A stretch of 64,000 nt of DNA, taken from the NCBI RefSeq assembly GCF_002884445.1, contig NZ_KZ614144.1, positions 5,355,212 through 5,419,211 on the forward strand. The letters run 5' to 3'. Of this stretch, positions 35,906 to 44,197 are shown in pieces. The DNA is from Paenibacillus castaneae. GTDB taxonomy: Bacteria; Bacillota; Bacilli; Paenibacillales; Paenibacillaceae. A program made the position numbers and the translations under genes. The notes under the pieces were generated by a model. The model saw nothing but the letters and a program-made list of their open reading frames with translations, had not been told where the DNA came from and made no database searches. Position 1 is the stretch's first letter; each line of letters begins with the position of its first letter.

Positions 35906-36835
35906 TTATGCAATTTCTTCATTTATTATTTGCAAAAAAGTTGCTTTCCAAGGACTTGCTTCCTGGATAGTACCTAGTAATTCTTCGAATCTATTATAGT
36001 GCAACCGACTCATGACAGAACCGTACAAAATAGCTCCCGTACGTTCACAGGCTTCTTGGAATCGTTCCCTGCTGAGCATCGCCTCTTCCAGCGATAATCG
36101 GCCTTGGAAATAATCATTTATCCAGCGATCCTCTTCTGCCTCGCCCTCTAGCAAATACAGCGTAAGAAGTGTAAGCTTTCGCTGCAGGAAATCGCTCTTA
36201 TCATCCCAGCGCAGCAAGTCTTGAAGATCATTCTGGAGTTGAGCGGCAACACCTACTTCTATTGCATACTCCGCAACCGTCTGATTCCATGGCTGTCCTG
36301 CCAGCATAACGCCAGTCATACAAGCAAAAACCAGCAACGCCGCAGATTTCTGTTTGACCATTTCCAAATAAGTCGATTCATCCGTTATTTCATTCATAAT
36401 ATCATTCATTTGCCCGTTGGCCGCAAGCAAGAGCTGACGATTCATCATTTCCATTAATGCCACTCGAATGTCGTTATCCATCGAGCAATCAAGCATAGCT
36501 TGCTGAGATAGCGTCAAGAGAGAAGACGCGACATGAATCGACACAGCCTGCGGGGCTTTCATCCAAGCTTTTGCAGGAGCATCCTGATCCTGTAAATCAT
36601 CTAATATATCTGATGCCAATATAAACAGCTCTACAGCCGCTGCCGCTTGATGAACATGATCTCCTGTACCGCCGAACATTCGGAAATGTACGATAGTCAT
36701 TTGCCCAAACTTCAATGATTCCCGCACTTTCTCCGCTATAAAAAGCTCAGTAAAATGCACCAGAGGCTCAGCCGTAAACCATTGCTGAACCAGCTCGCGC
36801 ATCTTCTGCTCTATGAGTGGAATGCTATCCTTCAC
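35906..36835 (-). CDS. comQ: ComQ-like isoprenyl transferase
   Basis: Polyprenyl-synthase-fold enzyme that attaches an isoprenoid to the Trp of ComX. I favour the GTG start at 36835 (reading MKDSIPLIEQKMRELVQQWF), with GGAGG 8 bases upstream and a TATAAT box further up; an open frame extends to 36901 without a start signal. First Asp-rich motif: LASDILDDLQDQD, followed by AKAWMK as in Bacillus subtilis ComQ (SSDIMDDLEDED then LWMK). The second motif is weaker (QLQNDLQDLL). Size, about 309 residues, fits. It is the first gene of the comQXPA cassette. Confidence 0.88.
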   Translation of the reverse strand: MKDSIPLIEQKMRELVQQWFTAEPLVHFTELFIAEKVRESLKFGQMTIVHFRMFGGTGDHVHQAAAAVELFILASDILDDLQDQDAPAKAWMKAPQAVSIHVASSLLTLSQQAMLDCSMDNDIRVALMEMMNRQLLLAANGQMNDIMNEITDESTYLEMVKQKSAALLVFACMTGVMLAGQPWNQTVAEYAIEVGVAAQLQNDLQDLLRWDDKSDFLQRKLTLLTLYLLEGEAEEDRWINDYFQGRLSLEEAMLSRERFQEACERTGAILYGSVMSRLHYNRFEELLGTIQEASPWKATFLQIINEEIA

Positions 36836-36868
36836 CGTTTGTTCCTCCGCTTGATTCAACATCATTCT

Positions 36869-36874
36869 ATTATA
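36869..36874 (-). promoter_or_regulatory. Probable -10 box of comQ
   Basis: Minus-strand TATAAT about 34 bases upstream of the chosen GTG start. No good -35 hexamer lies 16-18 bases further up, which would suit an activator-dependent promoter. Confidence 0.4.
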
Positions 36875-36884
36875 CAATGATTGC

Positions 36885-37127
36885 TTAAGGAAACATACCA
36901 TGTACTACATTAACAAATCTTCTCACCCAATACATTCTCGTTTTGCCGTAACAGTCGGTTTTGCTTATGCGCTTTTTATTTTCGTTTTGATCGCTTTCTT
37001 TGCGATCCTCTCCGCAGCTCTCCCCCTCGCCCATTCTTTGAAATAAAAGTCCAACCATCTCCATTCTTTTCTCGATTAGTTTTCTGCGCTCGACTGACGG
37101 ACTTTCGATGCGATCACGATGATCCAT
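36885..37127 (-). CDS. Small charged hypothetical protein upstream of comQ
   Basis: An open frame of about 80 codons (MDHRDRIESPSVERRKLIEK ... KRISKTDCYGKTRMYWVRRF) rich in Arg, Glu and Lys, with no signal or membrane segment. AAGGAGG lies 12 bases before the ATG (or 3 bases before an alternative TTG). It fills the gap between the ABC ATPase and comQ on the same strand. I recognise no family. It could be a chance frame, but the ribosome binding site and lack of any alternative content make a small gene possible. Confidence 0.35.
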   Translation of the reverse strand: MDHRDRIESPSVERRKLIEKRMEMVGLLFQRMGEGESCGEDRKESDQNENKKRISKTDCYGKTRMYWVRRFVNVVHGMFP

Positions 37128-37190
37128 GTGCTTCAAAGCCCTCCTTGGTGTATACGTAAAAGCTAATTCAATTTTTTTGTGCCTACCTAT

Positions 37191-37940
37191 CTATACAACC
37201 TTAACGCTGATACTCCCTGCATCAGCAGCATAATACATATATACGGCTTCCATCGTCATCCCGCCGCCAGGCAACCCCGAAATAAGCTTGGAAGGATGAT
37301 TGCATATGACGAGCTCGCCCTTGCGCATTACAGCAACTCGACTACAATTTCGTTGTATCTCATCCATATCATGAGAGGCAACGACAATCGTTTTACCCTG
37401 CTGCTTTAATTGGCGCAATAAAGACCAATATTCTTGTTTGGCTTGTGGATCCAAACCGGTTGTAGGCTCGTCCAGAAAAATGATTTTCGGATCATTTACG
37501 AGTGCAATAGCAAGAGCAGTCCGCTGTCTCCAGCCGCCTGACAAGCGCTTGATCATTTTATTCTCATAAGGCCCTAAACCCAGCTGTTCAACAATTAAAT
37601 CCAAATCACTTTTTCGATCATAAAAACCTTGGAATAGCTCCAATGCCTCGCGAACATTCATTTTATCGACTAAGGAAGTACTTTGCAGATGGATGCCTAT
37701 GTCTTCCTTCAAACGTTCTACTTCCATAAGTGCGTCCAATCCCAAAATCTGAATGCTGCCTCTATCCGGCATACGAATGCCCATCAGCATTTCGAGCAGT
37801 GTTGTTTTCCCTGCACCGTTTGTGCCGATAATTCCAAAAATTTCTCCTTCTTGCACTTGGAAGGACACTCCATTGACCGCTTTATTCGCACCATAGTACC
37901 TGCTGATCGAGCTTACCTGAATGACTGTTTGCTTATCCAT
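37191..37940 (-). CDS. ABC transporter ATP-binding protein (CcmA/drug-export type), no visible permease
   Basis: A single ABC ATPase domain of about 249 residues: Walker A GTNGAGKTTLLEMLMG, signature MIKRLSGGWRQRTALAIAL, Walker B IIFLDEPTTGLDPQAK, H-loop VVASHDMDE. It belongs to the group pairing with ABC-2 membrane proteins (CcmA-like). The internal ATG (MDKQTVIQVSSISRYYG) has GGAGG 11 bases upstream; an ATG at 37958 lacks one. No ABC-2 permease is adjacent: upstream is the DnaA-box region and downstream the comQ region. It may work with a permease elsewhere. Confidence 0.88.
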   Translation of the reverse strand: MDKQTVIQVSSISRYYGANKAVNGVSFQVQEGEIFGIIGTNGAGKTTLLEMLMGIRMPDRGSIQILGLDALMEVERLKEDIGIHLQSTSLVDKMNVREALELFQGFYDRKSDLDLIVEQLGLGPYENKMIKRLSGGWRQRTALAIALVNDPKIIFLDEPTTGLDPQAKQEYWSLLRQLKQQGKTIVVASHDMDEIQRNCSRVAVMRKGELVICNHPSKLISGLPGGGMTMEAVYMYYAADAGSISVKVV

Positions 37941-37958
37941 TCCTTGGCTAACCTCCAT

Positions 37959-38476
37959 TCACACTTTAACGAACGTTTGAGTTTATCGTTTTAAGGTGAG
38001 ATTTGTGTTGTTGGTATGCGTCATACTATTACGATAACGTATACCCTTATGTTTTTCACCGAAAATCTCATTCGTAATTCACGCATTTTTTTTGCGTGAC
38101 CGCAAAAAGAGCGCAAATGGAGGCAGCAAAACCATAGAAGGAAGCTTTATTCCAAATATATTCATTAACAATTATCCACAAAGATATCCACACCTCTGTA
38201 TAAATTGTTAGTTAATTCTGTCGATATATGCCTAATGATGCAGTAGTATTTCCGCGGAATTCGTCGCATTCTAGGTACTTCTTCATAGTTAATAGTCATT
38301 TATCCACGTTATGCACAATATCCACAGTTTACTTGAGAAAAAACTATCCCCTTTTCGCACACAATGTTAAGCTTCAGTAAATCCTTTATTTTCGGGGATT
38401 TTTCAGCTTTATCAACAATTCTTCACTCAACTGTGGATAACTTTGTGCACAACACTAATATTGGAAGAATAACGAG
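37959..38476. other. AT-rich intergenic region carrying the DnaA-box cluster
   Basis: 518 bases without a gene. Seven DnaA-box-like nonamers lie between 38172 and 38440. A short inverted repeat TCACGCA / TGCGTGA is at 38079-38099. No coding frame or RNA gene was seen. Confidence 0.7.
38172..38440. promoter_or_regulatory. Cluster of seven DnaA-box-like sites
   Basis: TTATCCACA (38172), ATATCCACA (38184), then three directly abutting sites TTATCCACG, TTATGCACA, ATATCCACA (38300-38326), TTATCAACA (38409), and TTATCCACA on the minus strand (38432-38440). Three match TTATNCACA exactly and the others differ by one base. Dense same-strand boxes outside dnaA-dnaN suggest a DnaA-titrating or DnaA-regulated locus rather than oriC. 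Confidence 0.8.
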
Positions 38477-39289
38477 TTACTTTTTCACTCCGATATATAA
38501 CAGATGTGAGGATGCTCCTAATAAATGAACATCTTCTGCTGACTCACAAACCAATTGAACAAAATTCGCATATTCTTTCTTACCGCGAGAACGCCAATAA
38601 TCAAGCTGCTCTCCACCCAGTCCCCCCGCTATGCTGGATGATCCAATTAATTTAACGGTATCAAACCCATGCGCCTCCATGAAAGGCTTAATATCCTCTA
38701 TATTATAGTAATAAACACCGGTGAACCTTCCCTCGTCCGAATGATTGAATATGCCCGAGTCCAGAAAAGCTCTTATAGCCTCCATATTATCGGTAGGCTT
38801 CCAGCTTTGCGGATAAGCCAGCGAAGTTAATAAATGCCGAGTTCGGCTCATAAAAGCAACAAAAACATAACCGCCGCGGCGTGTAACGCGATACAGTTCC
38901 TTTGCTGCGAGATTTCTCTCCTCCAGCTGCTGCAGGTGATATAACGGTCCCAGCATAAGAGAAGCATCGAAATGCTCGGAAGGAAATAGACTCAAATTCG
39001 TTGCATTGGCTGTATGGAAGCCTCTATATCGCTCCGTGAGTCCCAACTCCGCCGCTTTCTCACGTGCTAGCTGTACAAGCCGCGGTGTTAAATCGGTCAA
39101 CGTAACGTCATAGCTGTGTTTTGCCAGCTCCATCGCATATTTCCCGGGCCCTGCTCCGTTATCCAATATATGTCCGCTCTGTGGAAGCATGCTTTTGATG
39201 TGATGCCAATTAATGATAAACTCAAGGGGCTCTCTTTCGAGACGCCCCCACTCATCAAATTGGTTGTAGTAATCAATCATTTTATTCAA
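38477..39289 (-). CDS. Class I SAM-dependent methyltransferase
   Basis: A 270-residue methyltransferase with the Rossmann-type motif I HILDNGAGPGKYAMELAKHS (about 37-56), post-I TLTDLTPRLVQLAREKA, and motif III-IV DASLMLGPLYHLQQLEER (about 108). This is the UbiE/Methyltransf_11/25 type; the substrate is unknown. Translation appears to start at TTG, with GAGG 6 bases upstream. It lies downstream of leuA by about 40 bases, so it could be read from the T-box-controlled leuA promoter. Confidence 0.88.
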   Translation of the reverse strand: MNKMIDYYNQFDEWGRLEREPLEFIINWHHIKSMLPQSGHILDNGAGPGKYAMELAKHSYDVTLTDLTPRLVQLAREKAAELGLTERYRGFHTANATNLSLFPSEHFDASLMLGPLYHLQQLEERNLAAKELYRVTRRGGYVFVAFMSRTRHLLTSLAYPQSWKPTDNMEAIRAFLDSGIFNHSDEGRFTGVYYYNIEDIKPFMEAHGFDTVKLIGSSSIAGGLGGEQLDYWRSRGKKEYANFVQLVCESAEDVHLLGASSHLLYIGVKK

Positions 39290-39329
39290 ATTGATCCTCT
39301 CCCTTCAACCGTTTAGGGAATCAACTGGC

Positions 39330-40895
39330 TCAGTTGGACGCTTGGCCCCAGCTAGCTTCTACAATTCTGCTTCCTGTTGTCATAACTGCTTGATTGCATG
39401 CTGCGACATAAGCTTGAGCCGCTGCAAGCACGATGTCATTGTGTATCGAAGTACCGCGGAAGCGCTGGCCCTTGTGCACGATACTAACAGCTGCTTCGCC
39501 GTGCGCATCCTCGCCTGTCGATAAGGAATGAAGCTCCAGATCCTCGAACTCAGCTGCGACAGGAATAGCCTGCTGGATTGCATGGATTACGGCTTCGATC
39601 GGCCCCGCCCCCATAGCGATGTAGGATTGCTCTCCGCCGAATTCATTCTCACGTATCGTTACCGTAGCCGTTCGAGAGCGCTGCGTACCAGCATGAACAT
39701 GCAGATCCACAAGCACATAAGGATCAGGCTGCGTCTCTGTCATTTCACCAGCTATACGAATCAGCTCGTCATCCGTTACCATCTTTTGCTCATCGGCTTT
39801 TTCTTTGAATTTGTCGTATACGTCCTGCAGCTGTGCATCTGTAATTTTGATTCCAAATTCTGAAAGCCGATGCTTAATAGCATGTCGCCCCGAATGCTTG
39901 CCAAGCACAATCATATTACGAGGAATGCCCATCGCTTCGGGGTCCATAATCTCATACGTATTGCGATTCTTAAGCAACCCGTCCTGATGGATGCCCGATT
40001 CATGCTGGAACGCATTGCGACCGACAATCGGCTTGTTATAAGCAATTGGGAAATGCATGGCGCGGCTCACGATCCGCGACGTTTCATAAATTTCACCAAT
40101 TTGAATATTCGTCTCCGCTTGAATAGCATCCTTGCGCGTTTCAATCGCCATAACAAGCTCTTCCAGTGAACAGTTTCCAGCCCGCTCCCCAATACCGTTA
40201 ACAGTCACTTCGATTTGCGTTGCGCCCGCCTGAATGGCAGCCAGACTGTTCGCCACAGCAAGACCCAGATCGTTATGGCAATGCGCGCTGTATCTAACGG
40301 TATCTCCTCCTCTTGCTTCCTTGCGCACGACACGGAACAGCTCGCTCATTTCTTCCGGCATGGCGTAGCCAAGCGTGTCCGGCAGATTAATAATCGTCGC
40401 CCCTTCAGCGATAACAGCCTCTACCAGCTGAATAACAAAGTCTCTGCCTGAACGGGTAGAGTCCATAGCTGAGAACTCAATTTCATCTACAAATTGTTTA
40501 CCGTATGCCACCATCTCACGTGCGATATTTACGACCTCGTCACGTGATTTGCGCAGCTGATGGTTTAGATGGATATCCGACGAAGAGATGAACAGATGCA
40601 GCCGTCTGCGAGCCGCATCCTGCGTCGCTTTCACCGCAGCATCAATATCGATCTTAACCGCTCTTGCGAAACCCGCAATTTCCACATGCTGCAGCTCGCG
40701 TGAAATTTGCTGTACAGCTGCGAAATCACCAGGGCTTGAAACCGGGAAACCCGGCTCGATCACATCTATGCCAAGCTTTCCAAGCTGCCGAGCAATAATA
40801 ATTTTACGTTCAGGATCAATAGAAGCTCCGGGTGATTGCTCACCATCTCGTAAAGTCGTATCAAATATTTGAATTTTTTTCATTTCGTTTGTCAT
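39330..40895 (-). CDS. leuA: 2-isopropylmalate synthase LeuA
   Basis: First committed step of leucine synthesis: acetyl-CoA + 2-oxoisovalerate to 2-isopropylmalate. I place the start at MTNEMKKIQIFDTTLRDGEQ, giving 521 residues, with TTTGGAGG 9 bases upstream. Catalytic barrel: DTTLRDGEQSPG (about 11), VEFSAMDSTRSGRDF, HCHNDLGLAVANSLAAIQAG (metal His pair, about 205), VNGIGERAGNCSLEE. Then VLGKHSGRHAIKHRL and the LeuA allosteric dimer domain to the end (AVISIVHKGQRFRGTSI-like). Two tandem T-boxes precede it. The rest of the ilv-leu pathway is not in the window. Confidence 0.97.
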   Translation of the reverse strand: MTNEMKKIQIFDTTLRDGEQSPGASIDPERKIIIARQLGKLGIDVIEPGFPVSSPGDFAAVQQISRELQHVEIAGFARAVKIDIDAAVKATQDAARRRLHLFISSSDIHLNHQLRKSRDEVVNIAREMVAYGKQFVDEIEFSAMDSTRSGRDFVIQLVEAVIAEGATIINLPDTLGYAMPEEMSELFRVVRKEARGGDTVRYSAHCHNDLGLAVANSLAAIQAGATQIEVTVNGIGERAGNCSLEELVMAIETRKDAIQAETNIQIGEIYETSRIVSRAMHFPIAYNKPIVGRNAFQHESGIHQDGLLKNRNTYEIMDPEAMGIPRNMIVLGKHSGRHAIKHRLSEFGIKITDAQLQDVYDKFKEKADEQKMVTDDELIRIAGEMTETQPDPYVLVDLHVHAGTQRSRTATVTIRENEFGGEQSYIAMGAGPIEAVIHAIQQAIPVAAEFEDLELHSLSTGEDAHGEAAVSIVHKGQRFRGTSIHNDIVLAAAQAYVAACNQAVMTTGSRIVEASWGQASN

Positions 40896-40937
40896 TTTCA
40901 TCAGCCTCCAAATTTTTTTAGTTATGGTTGAATAACA

Positions 40938-41330
40938 AAAAGGCCCGTCATCTCCTTGTAAGAGACGACGAGCCTTTACGCTGCCGTGGTACCACTCTAA
41001 TTGACCGGACCCTGGTGCAGAAGCTAATCGCAATTGTCATCACTGAGACAACATGCAGCCTGCTGCGGGGTCCGAGCCCGCTTAATAGCTTGATGACGGC
41101 GGCTAGCCGTAACGATGTACACAAGGTTGAGTGTCTTACTTCACCTCATTCCACCGCTCCGCTCCCAGGCGAGATTCAAACCTCAGCTTCGACTGCGTCA
41201 CACCATCCGCAGCTCTCTGTTCGATTTCGAGCCCATCACCATATGTGGGTGCCTCGATAACCGCTTTGCCAGCCTAATGTTCTACTGCTCCTGTTCATTG
41301 CGTTTTCACTCTATGTTTTTGTTGCTTCTG
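40938..41330 (-). promoter_or_regulatory. T-box riboswitch, leuA-proximal copy
   Basis: Transcribed on the minus strand. Recognised from the T-box sequence AGAGTGGTACCACGGCAG (about 40983-41000), the Stem I segments AGAGAGCTGCGG and GAATCTCGCCTGGGAG, and a terminator hairpin with AAAGGCTCGTCGTCTC and its complement followed by CCTTTTT (40938-40976). The codon in the specifier position appears to be CTC (41171-41173), a leucine codon, fitting control of leuA by uncharged tRNA-Leu. Confidence 0.88.
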
Positions 41331-41369
41331 TATTTCAAGCTGGATACTCCACCTTCTGGACAACAAGAA

Positions 41370-41765
41370 AAGCCTGTCGTCTCTTTATTCAAGAGACGAC
41401 AGGCTATAAAAGACCCGCGCGGTACCACCCTTGTTGACACCCATACGTTCGCAAACGAGCAGGGACGCCCACCTTAAGCAATATGGCCAACTCCGGATGT
41501 TGACTCATATGCACCCGATTACGGGGGTTAACCGTAACAATGTACTTGCAATGATCAGCCCCATCTAATGATAGCTGGTCTTGCTTCCAAAGTTCCGCTC
41601 CCAGGCGAGTTTCAAGCATCCTTCGACTGCGTTGCACCGACCCGCAGCTCTCTAAATCGCAGTTCCGTAAGGATAACGAAATCCATTACCATACTGCCGA
41701 CCATCCCGGACAAGCTTTACTATTCCTGTTCCTTGCGTTTGTAACGTATGAAGTTTGAAGTATTG
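41370..41765 (-). promoter_or_regulatory. T-box riboswitch, promoter-proximal (distal) copy
   Basis: Second T-box with AAGGGTGGTACCGCG (about 41416-41430), Stem I starts with an AGTA S-turn near 41720, AGAGAGCTGCGG and GAAACTCGCCTGGGAG follow, again with CTC as likely specifier (41607-41609). Its terminator is a perfect 15-bp stem AGCCTGTCGTCTCTT / AAGAGACGACAGGCT (41371-41405) followed by a T-rich run. The conserved core is close to the downstream copy, so the pair arose by duplication. Confidence 0.9.
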
Positions 41766-41771
41766 TTGCTT

Positions 41772-41800
41772 ATTATATGCGTTAAGAAATAGTCTGTCAA
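41772..41800 (-). promoter_or_regulatory. Consensus SigA promoter of the leuA leader
   Basis: Minus-strand TTGACA, 17-base spacer, TATAAT: perfect hexamers and spacing. It begins only 12 bases after the tsaD stop codon. Confidence 0.92.
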
Positions 41801-41811
41801 TTCGAAATATA

Positions 41812-42891
41812 TTATTTTTTGGAAAAAGGGCTAACCGACCAGCTCTCAAGCGAAAACCCTGGATCAGCTTTCATATCGAGATCTGTGAACTGCTGCCGCT
41901 TCAGCTTAAGATGAGCTGCCGCGCCAATCATTGCCGCATTATCCGTACAAAGCGTATGCGGCGGAATGAGGAGTGGAACCTTCTCCGCTTCGCAGCGAGC
42001 GGCAAGTGCTGCACGCAAGCCGCGGTTTGCAGCTACGCCACCACAAAGCAGCAGCTGCTTCGCACCATATTGGCGAACAGCACGCAATGCTTTCGTTACT
42101 AATACCTCCGTTACGGATTCTTGGAAACCGCGTGCCAAAGCTGCTTCATCCAGCACCAACCCTTTCATTCGGGTCTGATTAATAACAGCAAGCACGGCCG
42201 ACTTCAACCCGCTGAAGCTAAAGTCATAGCTGCCCGCCTCAAGCCATGCGCGCGGAAGAACGGTAGACTCCTCCGCTTCCATTGCAAGCTTATCGATATG
42301 CGGTCCTCCTGGATAAGGCAGGCGCAGCGCACGCGCTACTTTATCATAAGCCTCTCCGACTGCATCATCTCTTGTCCGGCCAACCACTTGGAAATTCCCC
42401 TCGCTCTCAAGCAGCACCAATTCGGTATGGCCACCGGAGACGACCAGTGCCATGCACGGATAAACAATGTCATGCACAAGCTCATTTGCATAAATATGTC
42501 CGGCAATGTGATGCGTTCCGATTAAAGGAATATCAAGAGCCATGGATAAGCTTTTGGCTGCAACAATGCCAACGAGCAGCGCCCCTACAAGTCCGGGTCC
42601 TTGCGTCACGGCAATGGCTGACATATCCTTCAGCGAGAATCCAGATTCCTTCACTGCCTGTTCGATAATAAGAGTAATGGACTCCACATGCTTGCGTGAT
42701 GCAATTTCCGGAACGACGCCGCCGTAGCGTTCATGAATTTCAATTTGACTCGACACGATGTTAGATAGTATATGCTTGCCTCCGCGTATAACGGAAGCTG
42801 ACGTTTCATCACAGCTCGTTTCAATAGCCAGAATAAGGCTGCTGTCCGTCTGCTCGTTCCCTGCTTCATATGCTGACTGATTCACGATCAT
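41812..42891 (-). CDS. tsaD: tRNA threonylcarbamoyladenosine synthase subunit TsaD
   Basis: Catalytic subunit that transfers threonylcarbamoyl-AMP onto A37 of ANN-decoding tRNAs, with TsaB and TsaE. The 359 residues include LAIETSCDETSASVI (about 20), the metal-binding GTHHIAGHIYAN (HxxxH, about 125-136), VVSGGHTELVLL (about 150), KVARALRLPYPGGPHIDKLA, and LLCGGVAANRGLRAAL. A 4-base overlap (ATGA) with the rimI gene shows translational coupling. Gene order thiL-tsaE-tsaB-rimI-tsaD is as in Bacillus subtilis. Confidence 0.97.
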   Translation of the reverse strand: MIVNQSAYEAGNEQTDSSLILAIETSCDETSASVIRGGKHILSNIVSSQIEIHERYGGVVPEIASRKHVESITLIIEQAVKESGFSLKDMSAIAVTQGPGLVGALLVGIVAAKSLSMALDIPLIGTHHIAGHIYANELVHDIVYPCMALVVSGGHTELVLLESEGNFQVVGRTRDDAVGEAYDKVARALRLPYPGGPHIDKLAMEAEESTVLPRAWLEAGSYDFSFSGLKSAVLAVINQTRMKGLVLDEAALARGFQESVTEVLVTKALRAVRQYGAKQLLLCGGVAANRGLRAALAARCEAEKVPLLIPPHTLCTDNAAMIGAAAHLKLKRQQFTDLDMKADPGFSLESWSVSPFSKK

Positions 42892-43376
42892 TGCTCCCCT
42901 GCCTTCAACTGCTCACGGTCGAGCTCTGCCCACATAATAAGCGCGTCTTCGTTATTATCCGAATAATAACGAGGCCTTACGCCAGAAGGCTTAAATCCAA
43001 ATTTCCGGTAAAGCTGCTGTGCAATTTCATTGGAGGGACGAACCTCCAGCGTCATTTTGGCTGCACCAAAAAAGACCGCTGTCCGCTGCAGCTCGCTCAG
43101 CAGGCAGTTGCCCAGTCCCTGCCCGCGGAAATCCGCTCGTACAGCTATATTCGTCACATGCGCCTCGTCAATAATAACCCACATGCCGCCGTACCCGATT
43201 ATTTCGCCGCCTAGATCCATCACCATATAGCGGGCGAACATATTGTTCATCAACTCATTCGTGAACGCTTCCGCTGTCCAAGGACTGGTGAAAGCCTCCT
43301 GTTCAATGCTCACGATTGCAGGTATATCCGCCATCGTCATTGCACGGTAAATGATTTCATCTACATCTATTTTCAT
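42888..43376 (-). CDS. rimI: Ribosomal protein S18-alanine N-acetyltransferase RimI
   Basis: GNAT acetyltransferase of 162 residues that acetylates the N-terminal Ala of S18 in the family prototype. Motifs: YRAMTMADIPAIVSIEQEAF (about 10), acetyl-CoA loop RADFRGQGLGNCLLSELQR (about 80-98), KMTLEVRPSNEIAQQLYRKF followed by GF (about 104). It overlaps both tsaB (upstream) and tsaD (downstream) by four bases. Substrate assigned from synteny. Confidence 0.94.
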   Translation of the reverse strand: MKIDVDEIIYRAMTMADIPAIVSIEQEAFTSPWTAEAFTNELMNNMFARYMVMDLGGEIIGYGGMWVIIDEAHVTNIAVRADFRGQGLGNCLLSELQRTAVFFGAAKMTLEVRPSNEIAQQLYRKFGFKPSGVRPRYYSDNNEDALIMWAELDREQLKAGEQ

Positions 43377-44197
43377 GGTTTGGGTTCACCTGCTTGCTTG
43401 GCCTTCCAGACCACCTCGGCCTCGGTCAGCTGCGTGTAATTAGGAATAAAAGTATGAGGATTCTCGGTTAGACCCGCCGCAAGCCTTGCGCGGCCAAGCT
43501 CAGCAATAAAACGTCCCTCTTGGACAAAGGGCTGCAGCATAACCTTCACTCCCACTGCTTCGCCAATCGCTTGCAGCCTCTGCGCCCCCTCTTCATGCAG
43601 TGACAAGTCACCAACCAGCGACAGGCTCTGAATGCGGGCAGCTCCACTTGACCCCGCCTCTAATCGCTCTGCTAGCTGTTCAACCCAGTCCTTCATCAGC
43701 CTTACGCCGTCCTCTGCCCAGCGTCTCCACACCGATTCGGCCGTCATCGCGAAGCCAGAGGAATAAACCTGCCCTCTTCTAGCATCCATAATAGGAAGCA
43801 CCCAGTGCTCGCCCGCCATATTGGCCGAATCCTGAAGTTTCGCCGCCAAGTCTTGATGCCAAGCGCCATAAGCAATCGCCTCTAGACTGGATACGCCAAC
43901 AAGCGGCTTGTCCCATACCCAAGCAAGCGTCTTCGCTACTGACACAGCAATGCGCATCCCTGTGTAGGAGCCGGGACCATTGCCGACAGCAATAGCCTCA
44001 ATATCCGTTTCTGTAATTCCGCTGCTTGCCAGCAATTGCTTGATATGCGATACGACGTGAACCGAATGATTCCGTTCTGCTAGCGATTGAATTTCGGCCA
44101 GTACCTTATGATCCTTTACTATTGCAGCAGCCATCGAGGCCGTTGACGTGTCAAGCGCCAATATCGCTCCCGATTGCCCATTCTGCTCTGTTCTCAT
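43373..44197 (-). CDS. tsaB: tRNA threonylcarbamoyladenosine biosynthesis protein TsaB
   Basis: Non-catalytic ASKHA-fold partner of TsaD. I use the ATG reading MRTEQNGQSGAILALDTSTA, because AGGAG lies 6 bases upstream and the ATG overlaps the tsaE stop (ATGA); the frame is open to 44233. Conserved parts: LALDTSTASMAAAIV, AVGNGPGSYTGMRIAVSVAK (about 83) and ISSLEAIAY-like VGVSSLEAIAYGAW. Length 274 is slightly long for the family (about 230) owing to loops near residues 125-150 and 185-205. Confidence 0.94.
   Translation of the reverse strand: MRTEQNGQSGAILALDTSTASMAAAIVKDHKVLAEIQSLAERNHSVHVVSHIKQLLASSGITETDIEAIAVGNGPGSYTGMRIAVSVAKTLAWVWDKPLVGVSSLEAIAYGAWHQDLAAKLQDSANMAGEHWVLPIMDARRGQVYSSGFAMTAESVWRRWAEDGVRLMKDWVEQLAERLEAGSSGAARIQSLSLVGDLSLHEEGAQRLQAIGEAVGVKVMLQPFVQEGRFIAELGRARLAAGLTENPHTFIPNYTQLTEAEVVWKAKQAGEPKP

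Larger units (their letters stand above)
40896..41811 (-). other. Long leuA leader (916 bases) filled by two T-box elements
   Basis: Between tsaD and leuA there is no gene. The region holds, from right to left, a consensus SigA promoter, a distal T-box with terminator and a proximal T-box with terminator, all for leuA on the minus strand. Confidence 0.85.

Noticed and set aside
38172..38440. Chromosomal replication origin
   Set aside because: No dnaA, dnaN, rpmH or gidA genes are near and no AT-rich unwinding region with DnaA-trio was recognised; a DnaA-box cluster outside oriC is more likely.
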